From assembly GCF_000614975.1 (NCBI RefSeq), contig NZ_BALM01000001.1:355978-419977 (forward strand): 64,000 nucleotides of DNA. Reading direction: 5' to 3'. Origin of the DNA: Shewanella marina JCM 15074. Lineage in GTDB: Bacteria > Pseudomonadota > Gammaproteobacteria > Enterobacterales > Shewanellaceae. The number at the start of each line of letters is the position of its first letter. Position 1 is the first letter of the stretch. The notes under the pieces are model-generated. The model searched no databases. It saw only the letters and a list, made by a program, of their open reading frames with translations, and was not told the DNA's origin. Shown here piece by piece: positions 38,718-47,547 of this stretch. A program made the translations under genes and the position numbers.

Positions 38718-40487
38718 TTAATTGTGGATTATGCCATCAACTAATGTCAGTTGTTGTGGTTGCAGCTGACCAGATTCAAGCAGTAATGGTAAATGATGGT
38801 CAGTTAATATGCTGATTTGATTATCAGCTAAAATAATTTGCTGATTACCTTGTTGTTGTACAGTGTTTACTGCTGCAATTAACTCATCAATACTGGCATT
38901 TTTATGACGCGGTACAATCACGGGCTTATAAATTTGGCCGATAGCATTAAGCAATACTCGGTTATACATTTGCTCCGCACAAATATACAGCATATCCGCG
39001 CTAGATTGCGCTTGTTCTAATTGTTGTAAATCATTAATTTCAACAATTAATACCAATCCTAATTGGTCACATGCGGTTTTAACTTGTTGCCAAGTAAATT
39101 CATTTGCCTCAGGTTGGCGACAGATAATGGCTTGCGCGCCTTGTTGCTGCAGTTGCGTTAATTGTGGCAATAGGCTTGATTCATTCACTGGGCTAACGCG
39201 ATATAATTGATTGGTTTGTTGTTGTCCTAGTTGTAAATGTTTACAGTTAATTTGCATCTTGTGATTTTGAACCGGGCTTGGAGTATCACTTTTAGATGTG
39301 TCTGGCTCTATGAGTAGCTGCTGTTGTGACAGTTGAGTAGGTTTGACAGTTTCACATGGATAACAGCCTAAGACTTTAATAAAGCGCGTAATTTTCTCTA
39401 ATTGTTGGATTGCTGTTTGCATTTCAACACTCTTGATATTGGCATCTATATCAAGATAGAACATCTCTTCCCAAGGCGTCCCCGGAATAGGTCTTGATTC
39501 TAATTTACTCATGTTGAGTTGCTGTGATTTTAGAATCAATAAAGCATTAACCAAAGCGCCTGGCTTTTGTCCGGTCGCCATAATTAGTGTTGTTTTAGCG
39601 GGTAATTGTGTCGGTACATCAACGGCTTTTCTTGCGACCACAATAAATCGACTTTGATTGATATCTTGGTTAGCGAGATTATTTTGCAATGACTCTAATT
39701 GATATAAAGCCCCGCCTTCTTGGCTACCAATAGCGGCAACATTAGTTAATTGACTGGTGGCAACTTTTTCCATCGCATCAGCACTGCTGGCGCAATATTC
39801 GAGTTTAATGTTTGGGTGCTGACTTAAAAAACGACTGCATTGAGTTAATGGTTGCGGATGCGCATAAATGGTTTCAATTTCTGCAATATTAATCCCTGTT
39901 TTAGCTAGGAGACAGTGGCCAACTTCAATGGTTGTTTCACCAATAATGGCTAAATTGGTGTGCTGCAGAACATCGTAAACTTCATTAATTGAACCAGATG
40001 AGGTGTTCTCTATTGGTAAGAAGCCATAATCGGCATGACCCGCTTCAACTGCATGCACCACTTCATCAAAATTACGACATCCTAAATCAAGCATCTCTAC
40101 TTGGCGGCGTAGACAGTAACGGTTAGCGGCTAGGTAGGAGTATGATCCTCGAGCCCCAAGATAAGCGACGCAATATTGTTGTTTTTGCAGTTCTGGGTTG
40201 GCGCGGCCATGTAGAAATGCTTGTTGATGTAAGACAGAGTCTTCAATAATGCTTTGGTATAACGAGGTGACAAAGTGGGGATCAAGGCCTTGGCTTCTAC
40301 CTTGTTCAACTAATCTTGATAGTAGTTGTTTCTCTCTTAGCGTGTCGCGAATAGGGCGAATGTCCACTTCTTTACTGCGAGCAACTTCAAGGCTGAGTAA
40401 CTTTCGTTTAGCCAATAGTTCAAGCAGTGAGTCATCAAGGGCTGTTATTTGTTCTCTGGTGATATTGAGTGGTTGCGGTTTTTTCAT
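38718..40487 (-). CDS. pheA: Chorismate mutase / prephenate dehydratase with DAHP-synthase-like tail
   Basis: PheA converts chorismate through prephenate to phenylpyruvate for phenylalanine synthesis. The 589-residue product has an AroQ mutase domain (about 8-88), prephenate dehydratase (about 104-285, with ENTSSGSINEVYDVL and SRF) and a Phe-binding ACT domain (about 298-378, with GALVNALL and ESRP). E. coli PheA stops there (386). Here a linker and about 175 further residues follow. They resemble the middle of a class I-beta DAHP synthase barrel (GLVLIVEI, ADMLYICAEQMYNRVLL, KPVIVPRHKNASIDELI, GNQQIILA) but lack its catalytic start. ATG 40487 is chosen because the upstream ATG at 40532 lies inside the attenuator hairpin. 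Confidence 0.9.
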   Translation of the reverse strand: MKKPQPLNITREQITALDDSLLELLAKRKLLSLEVARSKEVDIRPIRDTLREKQLLSRLVEQGRSQGLDPHFVTSLYQSIIEDSVLHQQAFLHGRANPELQKQQYCVAYLGARGSYSYLAANRYCLRRQVEMLDLGCRNFDEVVHAVEAGHADYGFLPIENTSSGSINEVYDVLQHTNLAIIGETTIEVGHCLLAKTGINIAEIETIYAHPQPLTQCSRFLSQHPNIKLEYCASSADAMEKVATSQLTNVAAIGSQEGGALYQLESLQNNLANQDINQSRFIVVARKAVDVPTQLPAKTTLIMATGQKPGALVNALLILKSQQLNMSKLESRPIPGTPWEEMFYLDIDANIKSVEMQTAIQQLEKITRFIKVLGCYPCETVKPTQLSQQQLLIEPDTSKSDTPSPVQNHKMQINCKHLQLGQQQTNQLYRVSPVNESSLLPQLTQLQQQGAQAIICRQPEANEFTWQQVKTACDQLGLVLIVEINDLQQLEQAQSSADMLYICAEQMYNRVLLNAIGQIYKPVIVPRHKNASIDELIAAVNTVQQQGNQQIILADNQISILTDHHLPLLLESGQLQPQQLTLVDGIIHN

Positions 40488-40518
40488 ATGCCCTTGATTC
40501 TCCAATAGCGATAGCATT

Positions 40519-40547
40519 AAAAAAGCCTCCATGAAGGAGGCTTTTTT
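40519..40547 (-). terminator. pheA attenuator terminator
   Basis: On the minus strand AAAAAAGCCTCC, loop TTCAT and GGAGGCTTTTTT form a strong intrinsic terminator 31 bases before the pheA start. A GAGGCT (minus strand, at 40576-40581) can pair with the left arm AGCCTC to form a competing antiterminator. Confidence 0.85.
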
Positions 40548-40584
40548 ATCATTTTCTTTTTTACACAGAAAAATCAGCCTCAGA

Positions 40585-40635
40585 TTAACGAGCCTGTATA
40601 AAAAAGAGAATGATAAAGTGGGTAATTAAATTCAT
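40585..40635 (-). CDS. pheL: Putative pheA leader peptide
   Basis: A 16-residue frame reads MNLITHFIILFFIQAR, with three Phe codons and a stop just before the antiterminator arm. The coding segment (ATCATTCTCTTTTTTATA) can pair with a downstream near-complement (TAAAAAAGAAAATGAT), a further alternative structure. The architecture is that of amino-acid attenuation. It has a weak ribosome site, and Phe density is lower than in E. coli PheL, so translation is likely but unproven. Confidence 0.65.
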   Translation of the reverse strand: MNLITHFIILFFIQAR

Positions 40636-40641
40636 CTGTCT

Positions 40642-40670
40642 AAACTAAATTGCGGTTGCATTACTGTCAA
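40642..40670 (-). promoter_or_regulatory. Sigma-70-like promoter of pheL-pheA
   Basis: On the minus strand TTGACA and TAGTTT are spaced by 17 bases. The predicted start site is very close to the pheL ATG, which would leave almost no leader, so either the -10 lies slightly lower or pheL is nearly leaderless. Confidence 0.5.
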
Positions 40671-40693
40671 TTAAAAGATCGAATAAAAGGCTA

Positions 40694-40720
40694 CAAAAAA
40701 GCGCACCCGAGGGCGCGCTG
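40694..40720 (-). terminator. Rho-independent terminator after raiA
   Basis: On the minus strand AGCGCGCCC, TC, GGGTGCGCT and a T-run, 18 bases after the raiA stop. It isolates raiA from pheA. Confidence 0.85.
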
Positions 40721-40737
40721 TGGTGAATTACATAAAA

Positions 40738-41112
40738 TCAAACGACAGTTTCCTCCTCTTCATATCGATCTAGTTCCGCATCATCAACTGTTGAAGCTTC
40801 CTCCTCTGGTTTAATTAAACCTTGACGACGTTGTGACTCAGGTTTTTTAACCTCCTTATTCAACTGTTTCTCGATTTTTTGGCCTAGCTCAGTAATTGCA
40901 GCGTATAAATTGGCGTTACGTGCTGTAGCAAATAGTTCTCCGTTTGGGATACCAATCTTAGCTTCAATTTGGAAAAATTCTTTCTCTTGGGTAATAACAA
41001 CTCGAGGGTTAATAAACTGCACATCGCGACGGGCTAGTTTAGCAAAACGGCTTTCAATGCGTTCACGAATAGGAGCAGTTACTTCTAAAGATTTACTAGT
41101 GATTTGCAACAT
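40738..41112 (-). CDS. raiA: Ribosome-associated inhibitor RaiA
   Basis: RaiA (YfiA) binds the 30S decoding site in stationary phase or cold and stops translation without making 100S dimers. The 124-residue protein follows the family (MLQITSKSLEVTAPIRERIESRF, INPRVVITQEKEFFQIEA, ELGQKIEKQLNK). It ends in an acidic tail (EEETVV), as in RaiA and unlike HPF. AGAGGTTG precedes ATG 41112. A CRP-like site lies upstream. Confidence 0.92.
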   Translation of the reverse strand: MLQITSKSLEVTAPIRERIESRFAKLARRDVQFINPRVVITQEKEFFQIEAKIGIPNGELFATARNANLYAAITELGQKIEKQLNKEVKKPESQRRQGLIKPEEEASTVDDAELDRYEEEETVV

Positions 41113-41170
41113 AAATACAACCTCTTTGTTGTTTGCTTAACACCAGACTACCAATAACTAGAATGAAAGT

Positions 41171-41186
41171 CGTGATAAAGATCACA
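41171..41186. promoter_or_regulatory. CRP-like site upstream of raiA
   Basis: CGTGATAAAGATCACA matches nine of ten conserved bases of TGTGA-N6-TCACA. It is about 60-75 bases upstream of the raiA start, a position consistent with activation. Confidence 0.6.
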
Positions 41187-41398
41187 AAAAAATGATTAAA
41201 TAATGCTGTTCGGTTTATATTTAAGCGTTCGGTTAATGAAATGCAAAAAAGCCGATAAAGCGCTTGAAATCCAATTTTATACAGGTCATATTTGATGGGA
41301 TAACTCAGGTCGCTATCTTTCTCAATATCATTAAATTGTTTGTTTTTTAAACACGATTTAGTGTGTTGCAGCCATTGCAGTATGTTTAAGGATTAACT

Positions 41399-42073
41399 AT
41401 GCAAGACGATTCTCATGTCATTAAAGTGTGGGATCTTCCTACTCGATTATTTCATTGGTCAACTGTATTTACATTACTGGGTTTATGGTGGACAGCTGAC
41501 AGTGGAGAGATGGAATATCATCAAATCCTCGCTTATTTGTTGATGGTATTGGTTGTATTTCGGATTTTTTGGGGCTTTATTGGCAGCGAGACCTCGAGAT
41601 TTCATAGTTTTATTTATTCACCTAAAACTGTAGTTAATTATGCGGTAGTGACCAGCAAGCAGGGCATTTCGCATAGTGTAGGTCATAATCCTATTGGCGG
41701 TTATATGGTACTGGCATTGTTGCTCGTATTATTATTGCAGTTAGTCAGTGGTCTATTTGCAACCGATGATGTGTTCACTGAAGGACCATTCTATTCTTAT
41801 GTTAGCCAACAAACTGCTGAACAATTGACTTGGTTACATAAAAATCTATTTAATTTAATTTTGCTCTTAGTCGCAATGCACGTCGCAGCCGTGGTTTTAC
41901 ATTCAATTAAGGGGGATGCCATTGTGCCCGCAATGGTGACAGGCAAAAAACGCTTAACAAAAGTCGTTTCTACACCCAAAATAGTGCCTGTATGGCGGGC
42001 AATTATTGTTTGCGGTTTATTAACTGGTGTCGTGGGTAGCTATTTTGTTTGGCCTGTATGGCAAGGCCTGTGA
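41399..42073 (+). CDS. Membrane cytochrome b (b561-like)
   Basis: This 224-residue protein is of the bacterial b561 / hydrogenase cytochrome b type. It has four main membrane segments and likely haem-ligating histidines in LPTRLFHWSTV, EYHQILAYL, TWLHKNLFN and AMHVAAVVLHSIKGD. A fifth hydrophobic segment closes the C-terminus. It lies convergent with a cytochrome c' gene, and the two often occur together, so it may exchange electrons with that protein. Physiological role unknown. Confidence 0.85.
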   Translation: MQDDSHVIKVWDLPTRLFHWSTVFTLLGLWWTADSGEMEYHQILAYLLMVLVVFRIFWGFIGSETSRFHSFIYSPKTVVNYAVVTSKQGISHSVGHNPIGGYMVLALLLVLLLQLVSGLFATDDVFTEGPFYSYVSQQTAEQLTWLHKNLFNLILLLVAMHVAAVVLHSIKGDAIVPAMVTGKKRLTKVVSTPKIVPVWRAIIVCGLLTGVVGSYFVWPVWQGL

Positions 42074-42102
42074 TATTTGAATATATCTACAACATTGCAG
42101 AG

Positions 42103-42128
42103 AAAAGCACGCTTAAGCGTGCTTTTTC
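42103..42128. terminator. Bidirectional terminator, cytochrome b / cytochrome c'
   Basis: AAAAGCACGC, TTAA, GCGTGCTTTT: a near-perfect palindrome with flanking A and T runs between convergent genes. Confidence 0.9.
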
Positions 42129-42150
42129 ATGAGCGACAATAAGTGACTCA

Positions 42151-42597
42151 TTAATCTTTTTTGAAGTCATCATGGCAGCTTTTACAGCTTTTTCCTGTCA
42201 TACCGAAGGCTTTTTTCATTGCTTTCTTATCGCCAGATTGTGCTGCACTAACGAGCTTAATTGCATTTTGTTCAAATGTTTGTGCTTTTTGTTTAAATTC
42301 AGCACCATCAGCCCAAATATCCGCTTTAGCGTCTGTATCGCCTTTATCTGAACCTTGAATAAATCCTTCCCAAGGCATTGTTGATAGTGCTTTAACATTA
42401 TTTGCTCGTATTTCAAACAGTTGCTGATTAAAATCTTTTTCACCTTTTAGCATGGCTTTCATATCAGAAAAGTTATAAGCAATAAGCCCAAATACATCTT
42501 TACGGTATTCAATTGCTTCTTGATTATCATCAAAATTGCTTGCTAAAACATTAGTGCTTAATAACCCTGCGGTGACTAATAGAAGAGTTTTTTTCAT
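42151..42597 (-). CDS. Periplasmic cytochrome c'
   Basis: This is a class II c-type cytochrome that binds nitric oxide in other bacteria. From ATG 42597 it has 148 residues: a signal peptide cleaved near VLA-SNFDD, a four-helix body and the C-terminal haem site CKSCH, the place expected for cytochrome c'. The eight residues encoded upstream (from 42621) would precede the signal peptide, so ATG 42597 is preferred. It may protect against NO, a function in line with hcp-hcr elsewhere in the window. Confidence 0.9.
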   Translation of the reverse strand: MKKTLLLVTAGLLSTNVLASNFDDNQEAIEYRKDVFGLIAYNFSDMKAMLKGEKDFNQQLFEIRANNVKALSTMPWEGFIQGSDKGDTDAKADIWADGAEFKQKAQTFEQNAIKLVSAAQSGDKKAMKKAFGMTGKSCKSCHDDFKKD

Positions 42598-42757
42598 GTT
42601 ATTGCTCACAAGATAGTCCATTTATGTGATTGAAGTTGCGATACTTTACACTTATTTTTAAAAAGTCAGCAACATAAATGACGCTTTAATTTGTGATTAA
42701 TTGTTTCGCTTAAAATAGCTGTTACAATGAGGAGTATTTTATTTTTTAGGATGAGTT

Positions 42758-43045
42758 ATGCGTGCGAATTGGGAGCAGGTATTAACCTTAATTGCTCAGC
42801 AATCTGATGCGAGTAATCTAATCGATTTATTTGAATTATTATTAACCCCTGAAGAGCGCAGTGCGATTGCGGGACGATTAAAAGTGTTCCAATTATTATT
42901 AGCGGGTGAGTTAAGCCAACGTCAAATTGCGTCACAGTATCATGTCAGCATTGCGACAATTACTCGTTGCTCTAATTACTTAAAACATATGCCAATTGAG
43001 CAAAAAGATAAAATAGGCGTATTAATTACTGAGTTGAAGGCATAA
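42758..43045 (+). CDS. trpR: Trp operon repressor TrpR
   Basis: TrpR binds tryptophan and represses tryptophan genes. The 95-residue protein aligns with E. coli TrpR through LFELLLTPEERSAIAGRLKV, LLLAGELSQRQIASQYHVSIATITRCSNYLK (the helix-turn-helix) and a short C-terminal helix. No convincing TrpR operator is visible upstream. A bidirectional terminator overlaps its stop. Confidence 0.93.
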   Translation: MRANWEQVLTLIAQQSDASNLIDLFELLLTPEERSAIAGRLKVFQLLLAGELSQRQIASQYHVSIATITRCSNYLKHMPIEQKDKIGVLITELKA

Positions 43046-43073
43046 AAAAGGCACGTTAAACGTGCCTTTTTTA
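43044..43073. terminator. Bidirectional terminator, trpR / slyD
   Basis: A 12-bp stem (AAAAAAGGCACG / CGTGCCTTTTTT) with a TTAAA loop, starting inside the trpR stop codon. Confidence 0.93.
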
Positions 43074-43084
43074 CAATAATGGGA

Positions 43085-43693
43085 TTAGTGACGGCAGCCA
43101 CAACCACCATTACCATCACAACCTTCTTTTTCTTCTTTGTGTTCGTGACCACCACAACAGCCTTCGCTATCTTCGTGATCATGACCACCACAGCAGCCAC
43201 CTTCGCTACCATGTCCACCACAACCACCGTGAGCGTGGATATGGCCGTGAGCAATTTCTTCCTCAGTTGCAGCGCGAACTTCAACAACTTCAACGCTGAA
43301 GTTAAGATCTTGACCTGCAAAAGGATGGTTGCCATCAATGATTACTGAGTCATCTTTAACTTCAGCAACAACAACTGGACGTTGGCCCATTTGTGTTTCA
43401 GCAATAAAACGCATACCTGGAGCGATATCTTCGATACCACCAAATGCTTCTAATGGAACTTCTTGACGTAAAGTATCGTGGTATGGACCATAAGCTTCTT
43501 CTGCTTCTACTGTTACATCAAACTTATCACCAGCAGTTTTGCCTTCTAGTGCTTTTTCAAGACCAGGGATCATGTTGTTAGCGCCATGCAGATATAGCAT
43601 TGGCTCGCCTTCAAATGAACTTTCAACTAGCTCGCCTTGAGCATTAGTTAGGCGGTAGTGAATTTTAACTGCCGTATTTTGTGCGATATTCAT
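43085..43693 (-). CDS. slyD: FKBP-type peptidyl-prolyl isomerase SlyD
   Basis: SlyD is a cytoplasmic prolyl isomerase and chaperone that also delivers nickel for hydrogenase assembly. The 202-residue product has the FKBP and IF domains (about 1-145: VKIHYRLTNAQGELVESSFEG, PMLYLHGANNMIPGLEKAL). Its C-terminal tail of about 55 residues is very rich in His, Cys and Gly (HGHIHAHGGCGGHG, GCCGGH repeated, ending GCGCRH) for metal binding. ATG 43693 has AAAGGAGA seven bases upstream. A low-complexity Thr-rich frame on the opposite strand is an artefact of this tail. Confidence 0.95.
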   Translation of the reverse strand: MNIAQNTAVKIHYRLTNAQGELVESSFEGEPMLYLHGANNMIPGLEKALEGKTAGDKFDVTVEAEEAYGPYHDTLRQEVPLEAFGGIEDIAPGMRFIAETQMGQRPVVVAEVKDDSVIIDGNHPFAGQDLNFSVEVVEVRAATEEEIAHGHIHAHGGCGGHGSEGGCCGGHDHEDSEGCCGGHEHKEEKEGCDGNGGCGCRH

Positions 43694-43956
43694 AGTATCT
43701 CCTTTCATAAGTGGCTAGATGATACCTTGCTTTAAACTTGCTGGCGATGATTTGTATCACTCTCTGCAGCACCAAGGCCTTTGATAGTAGTGATTTTGTT
43801 GATTAAGTTAATGCTTAATTATCAAGATATATTCGAGCTACATATGATATTTAATTTAATTATGACAAATATGTAAACTTGGGGTTGACAAAACAATCGA
43901 AAAAAAGCAATTCTGTAAATACTTTATTTTAGCCGTAATAGTTTGATAATACTGAT
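43694..43956. other. slyD-thrL intergenic region
   Basis: AT-rich region with divergent promoters. TTGACA at 43885-43890 is a good -35 element for the thr operon, but the matching -10 is unclear. No gene is visible. Confidence 0.45.
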
Positions 43957-44028
43957 ATGAAAAGATTTTCACAGCTAGTTATTACCACCATTACAACCAC
44001 CACTATCACTCTAGTGGGGGCGGGCTAA
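43957..44028 (+). CDS. thrL: thr operon leader peptide
   Basis: A 23-residue frame starting MKRFSQLVITTITTTTIT and ending LVGAG holds seven Thr and four Ile codons in its first 18 residues. It has the same start, Thr-Ile run and GAG end as E. coli ThrL. Stalling at these codons when Thr or Ile is scarce favours the antiterminator. Its 3' end (GGGGGCGGGCT) can pair with the terminator's left arm (AGCCCGCTCCCC) to form it. Confidence 0.93.
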   Translation: MKRFSQLVITTITTTTITLVGAG

Positions 44029-44053
44029 AGCACCCTAAAAAAAATTTTTAACT

Positions 44054-44088
44054 AAGCCCGCTCCCCTAACAAGGAGCGGGCTTTTTTG
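44054..44088 (+). terminator. thr operon attenuator
   Basis: AAGCCCGCTCC and GGAGCGGGCTT form an 11-bp stem, followed by a T-run, 31 bases before thrA. With thrL it makes a complete attenuation system. Confidence 0.93.
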
Positions 44089-44118
44089 TTCTTAGTTGGG
44101 CGGGTATGGAGACACAAA

Positions 44119-46580
44119 ATGAAAGTAATGAAGTTTGGTGGCACATCTTTGGCAAATTGGCCGCGCTTTTCTGCAGTCGCTGAGATTATCTTAACTGCGG
44201 CATCAGTTACGCCAGTTGCTTGCGTGTTATCTGCGCCCGCCACTGTGACTAATAATTTGTTGGCAATGGTAGAGTTAGCTGAAAATGAGCAGGATTACCA
44301 ACCATTGCTAGCACAAGTTAAGCAGACATTTGTTGACATGTTTGAGCAGGCTAAAGCTGATATTGCTCCGGCTGCTCATCAACATTTGTATACTGTGTTG
44401 GAGCAACATCTTGCGCATTGGCAACAAAAACTACAAGGAGTGCAGTTGCTAGGTCATTGCCCTGATCTTATTCGGGCAGAAATTGTTGTGTGTGGTGAGC
44501 GTTTATCATCAGAGTTAATGGTTGCCGCGATAAAACAAGCACAAGTTAGTGCTGGGGTTTTAGTGCCGCAATCGTTATTGCTCGCAAATGGCCCAATATT
44601 AGAGGCAGTGGTTGATATTGATGCTAGTCGTCAACGTTTTAATCTGGTTGATTTAAGTATTAACCGAGTTTGGGTCATGCCTGGTTTTACTGCCGCCAAT
44701 GATGACGGTGTTACTGTGACATTAGGCCGTAATGGTTCTGATTATTCTGCAGCAGTTTTAGCGGCCTGTATTGATGCCGCATGTTGTGAAATTTGGACTG
44801 ATGTTGATGGGGTTTATAATACAGATCCTCGCTTGGTTGCTGACGCACAGCTGTTAAGCCAACTGAGTTACCAAGAGGCGATGGAGTTATCCTATTTTGG
44901 CGCTAAAGTATTGCATCCAAAAACAATTGCACCTATTGCTCAGTATCAAATCCCTTGTTATATCAAAAATACTTTCAAGCCAGAAGTCGTTGGCACATTA
45001 GTGTCTAACTTACCCGAAGCCTCTGCGAGACAAGTAAAAGCGATCTCTAACCTCGACCAACAAACCATGTTCAACCTATCAGGCCCTGGTATGAAAGGGA
45101 TGGTGGGGATGGCGAGTCGTACTTTAGCTGCAATTTCAAGAATGCAGGTTTCAGTCACTCTGATTACTCAAAGTTCATCTGAATACAGTATCAGTTTTTG
45201 TGTACCCTCTGCTGATGCGATTAAAGTGTCACGCGCACTTCAGTCTGAGTTTGAACTTGAAATTAAAACGGATTTATTAGAACCGATTGAGATGCGTCAT
45301 CAGTTAGCGATTGTGTCGTTAATTGGCGATGGCATGAAAACTCACCGAGGAGTGGCTGCAAAGTTTTTTCAAGCATTAGCACAGGCGAACGTCAATATTG
45401 TTGCAATTGCGCAGGGGTCATCTGAACGTTCTATTTCTGCAGTGATAGAGCAAGCCCAAACAAGCCATGCGATTAGAGCCTGTCATCAAGGATTTTTTGA
45501 TGCTCAACACTATTTAGATATCTTTTTAGTGGGCAGCGGTAATGTTGGCGCTGGATTATTGGCACAAATCCATCAACAGGCACAAAGCTTGAAGCAGCAA
45601 AATATCTGTTTGCGTGTTTGTGCAATAAGCAACTCACGTAAGATGTTACTTGACGCTAATGGTATCGATTTAAGTCAGTGGCAAGGTCTATTAGCCGATG
45701 CGGAGCAAGATTGCGATTTGGCTGCATTGTATCAATGGGGCCAGCAGCAGCAGTTACTTAATCCAGTATTGGTTGATTGTACTTCTAATGATGAGGTTGC
45801 ACAGAGCTATTTAGCCGCGTTAGCCGCAGGAATGCATGTAGTGACGCCTAATAAAAAAGCTAATACTCGTGATTATGATTTTTATTGTGCCCTACGTCAT
45901 GCCGCATTGCAGCACCGTCGCCAATTTTTGTATGAAACTACTGTTGGCGCGGGGTTACCCGTGATTGATAACTTGAAGAAATTACAATATGCCGGTGATA
46001 AGTTACTTAAGTTTAATGGCATTTTGTCGGGTTCATTATCATATATTTTCGGTATGTTAGATGAAGGGATGAGCCTTTCAGAAGCGACTCGTATTACCCG
46101 TGACAAATGTTTTACTGAGCCAGATCCTCGTGATGATTTAAGCGGCATGGATGTGGCCCGTAAAGTGTTAATTCTTGCCCGTGAAGTCGGCATGCAAATA
46201 GAGCTTGATGATGTGGTGATTGAACCTATTTTATCTGATTCATTTGATGCTACAGGTGATGTTGAAACCTTTATGGCTCGTCTACCATTAGCTGATGAAG
46301 ATATGGCCGCCAAAGTTGCTACAGCAAAAGCTGAGGGTAAAGTATTGCGTTATGTTGGGCAGATTGACGAGTTAGGCTGCCGTGTACGGTTGGCGGCGGT
46401 TGGCGCTGAGGACCCATTATATAGTGTTAAGGGCGGGGAAAACGCTTGGCATTTTATAGTCAATATTATCAACCAATTCCATTTGTATTACGTGGTTATG
46501 GTGCCGGTACCGATGTGACTGCAGCAGGGGTGTTTGCTGATGTGTTACGAGCATTAAATTGGACTCGGGAGATCTATTAA
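44119..46580 (+). pseudogene. thrA: Aspartokinase I / homoserine dehydrogenase I, frameshifted
   Basis: ThrA phosphorylates aspartate and reduces aspartate semialdehyde to homoserine. The first 775 residues are intact: kinase ([20 protein letters not shown]), paired ACT domains, NAD motif ([17 protein letters not shown]) and dehydrogenase site ([17 protein letters not shown]). One T is missing near 46447 (GCTTGGC, expected GCTTTGGC). In the other frame [22 protein letters not shown] and the rest follow to TAA 46578. Repaired length is about 820 residues as in E. coli. ATG 44119 has GGAG eight bases upstream. The stop overlaps the thrB start. The lesion is probably a sequencing deletion. Confidence 0.92.
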
Positions 46581-47533
46581 TGAAAGCATCTTTTTATGCT
46601 CCTGCGTCCATGGGCAATGTCAGTGTCGGTTTTGATATGTTGGGCTTAGCATTGGCTCCTATTGATGGATCATTATTAGGTGATCGCGTGGCGATAGAGC
46701 CAATCGCTGCTGGTATTGAGGTGATTACTGTTGGCCGCTTTGCTGATAAATTACCAGCAGATGTCAAACTAAACATCGTTTATCAATGTGCCCAATTTTT
46801 TATTGCTAAACAGCCTTCTCGAGCAACAGGGTTAAGGCTTATTTTAGAAAAGAACTTGCCTATAGGTAGTGGCTTAGGTTCGAGTGCAAGCTCCGTTGTT
46901 GCGGCGTTATACGCATTAAATGAGTATTTTGAACAACCCTATAATCAGCAACAATTATTAGCCTTGATGGGCGAATTTGAAGGTCAAATTAGTGGTAGTG
47001 TTCATTATGATAATGTTGCGCCGTGTTATTTAGGCGGTTTACAGTTGATGTTATCTACGGGCGCAAATATATGCAGTGCTTTACCTTCATTTAAAGAGTG
47101 GTATTGGTTAGTTGCCTATTCCGGGGCATCGTTATCCACCGCTAAAATGCGGCAATTATTGCCAGCGCAGTATGATAAGCAGACAACATTAGTATTTGGT
47201 CAGAATATTGCCTCGTTTGTGCATGCTTGTTACCAACAGGATAGCGAGTTAGCTATGTCACTATTGCAAGATGTGATTGCTGAACCTTATCGCGCTGAGT
47301 CTATCCCTGGCTATCGTCAGGCTAAACAACAATTACTTTCTCTCGGTGTACCAGCTTGTGGTATTTCCGGCAGTGGTCCGACAATGTTCGCTGTCAGTAC
47401 TGATTTAGCGCTAATGCAACAAGCTCAACAACAGCTTCAGCAATCATATGTATTAAACGATTTCGGCTTTAGTCATATTTGTCAAATTGATGAATTAGGT
47501 ACAAGACAGCTTAATGCTGCAATTAACTATTAA
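46580..47533 (+). CDS. thrB: Homoserine kinase
   Basis: ThrB phosphorylates homoserine, the fourth step to threonine. From ATG 46580 the protein has 317 residues and the GHMP-kinase features: ASMGNVSVGFDMLGLAL, the ATP-binding LPIGSGLGSSASSVVAALYAL and the C-terminal PACGISGSGPTMFAV. It overlaps thrA (TAATG), so it is translated by coupling. Confidence 0.95.
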   Translation: MKASFYAPASMGNVSVGFDMLGLALAPIDGSLLGDRVAIEPIAAGIEVITVGRFADKLPADVKLNIVYQCAQFFIAKQPSRATGLRLILEKNLPIGSGLGSSASSVVAALYALNEYFEQPYNQQQLLALMGEFEGQISGSVHYDNVAPCYLGGLQLMLSTGANICSALPSFKEWYWLVAYSGASLSTAKMRQLLPAQYDKQTTLVFGQNIASFVHACYQQDSELAMSLLQDVIAEPYRAESIPGYRQAKQQLLSLGVPACGISGSGPTMFAVSTDLALMQQAQQQLQQSYVLNDFGFSHICQIDELGTRQLNAAINY

Positions 47534-47547
47534 GGAACTGCACCATA

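Noticed and set aside
40488..40532. Longer pheA start at ATG 40532
   Set aside because: It lies in the loop of the attenuator terminator and adds residues not seen in PheA proteins.
43079..43348. Open frame on the plus strand rich in Thr and Phe
   Set aside because: It is the complement of the His/Cys/Gly-rich tail of slyD; the repetitive composition explains the long frame.
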